Below, one piece after another: positions 19,538-19,998 of a DNA stretch of 19,998 nt. Position 1 is the stretch's first letter. Each line of letters opens with the position of its first letter. The position numbers and the translations under genes were made by a program. Origin of the DNA: Zarea fungicola (taxonomy: Eukaryota > Ascomycota > Sordariomycetes > Hypocreales > Cordycipitaceae); contig FWCC01000577.1 of NCBI GenBank assembly GCA_900169235.1, positions 1-19,998 of the forward strand, written 5' to 3'. The notes beneath the pieces are model-generated. The model was not told the DNA's origin and did not search any database. It was given only the letters and a program-made list of their open reading frames with translations.

Positions 19538-19843
19538 ATGAAAGTATTCATACCGGTTCCTAACTTCAATTCAGCAGTATTCAGCTTCAGATCCAGATGC
19601 ATAAAAAGCGGGGCAAGCTTCAGCATTACAGACGTCTATCTCAGTACTCAATCGACCATGATGAGAAGTGCTACTATCCAGCACATCATCTGCCTTAAAT
19701 GTCGAAGTCACGCAGAAATCATCTCAGCAGATCATCCACGAGACTTTCGATTTTGCAAGATTGGATTTAATATATATTACTGCTACAAGTGCGCCAATGA
19801 GGTAGGATGGTGGACTAGGGTGGAGCGGACTCTAACAGCTTAG
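19538..19843 (+). CDS. Possible small CxxC/CxxC protein
   Basis: This ATG frame encodes 101 aa with the pattern HIICLKCRSH, then about 24 residues, then YYCYKCANEVGWW. The two CxxC pairs could bind zinc as a ribbon-like knuckle. The Trp/Tyr-rich end also looks protein-like. An internal ATG pair (MMRSATIQH) offers a shorter version starting just before the first cysteine pair. No splice sites or neighbouring genes help, and I do not recognise the family. It may be a small gene, the last exon of a longer one, or chance. Confidence 0.3.
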   Translation: MKVFIPVPNFNSAVFSFRSRCIKSGASFSITDVYLSTQSTMMRSATIQHIICLKCRSHAEIISADHPRDFRFCKIGFNIYYCYKCANEVGWWTRVERTLTA

Positions 19844-19998
19844 CTGCCTTGGTACAGCAGTGTAAACTAAGCCAAGGGATGAAGAGAAACAAAACGCCCC
19901 GGAAAAAGAGCATAGAATGATCATTCATCTGGACTGAGTTGAGAATTTTACAGTGTATGGACAAGAGAGAGCACCTGAAACCCGCACGACTTCATCTA

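Noticed and set aside
1..19998. Search for tRNA, rRNA, CRISPR arrays and complete transposons
   Set aside because: No tRNA B-box with a fitting cloverleaf, no spaced direct repeats and no transposase or reverse transcriptase motifs were seen by eye. A tRNAscan or RepeatMasker run could still find divergent copies.

Overview
The window looks like nuclear DNA of a filamentous ascomycete (Pezizomycotina). The evidence is short spliceosomal introns (48-85 nt, GT...AG, several with CTAAC or CTAAT branch sites), roughly balanced base composition, 0.4-2.9 kb spacers between genes, and protein families typical of mould genomes. I can assemble six genes with confidence. All six translate cleanly once introns are removed, and every intron phase is consistent.

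Layout, left to right. (1) Minus strand 237-599: a possible small hypothetical protein. (2) Minus strand 1641-2265: a three-exon Nudix hydrolase of the NUDT15/Nudix-1 type, 160 aa. (3) Minus strand 3397-5926: a secreted amidase-signature enzyme in about nine exons, with the Lys-Ser-Ser triad intact and one apparent GC-AG intron. (4) Plus strand 7562-8353: a single-exon secreted Asp f 4-like allergen-family protein. (5) Minus strand 8859-9182: a probable small helical protein. It is transcribed divergently from (6), plus strand 9580-10601: a three-exon PAQR/haemolysin-III-type seven-helix membrane protein with a complete zinc site. (7) Plus strand 10602-11120: three neighbouring coding-like segments in two frames, possibly gene debris or an unrecognised gene. 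(8) Plus strand 13533-14726: a single-exon F-box-like/ankyrin-repeat protein. (9) Plus strand 16710-18740: a four-exon adenosine deaminase-like protein of the ADGF/CECR1 branch, 612 aa. (10) Plus strand 19538-19843: a weak candidate for a small CxxC/CxxC protein.

The genes do not form an obvious pathway. A nucleotide-cleaning Nudix enzyme and an adenosine deaminase-like enzyme both touch nucleotide metabolism, but they lie about 14 kb apart on opposite strands with unrelated genes between them. No biosynthetic backbone gene, intact transposon, CRISPR array, rRNA or tRNA was seen. The long spacers (10.6-13.5 kb and 14.7-16.7 kb) contain coding-like fragments and several foldback sequences, as expected of an accessory fungal region with decayed material.

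I found no clearly new biological system. The most checkable oddities are the GC-AG intron and altered oxyanion-loop residue of the amidase, the coding-like frame that continues directly after the PAQR stop codon, a nested foldback at 6307-6390, and a strong splice donor inside the small gene at 8859-9182.
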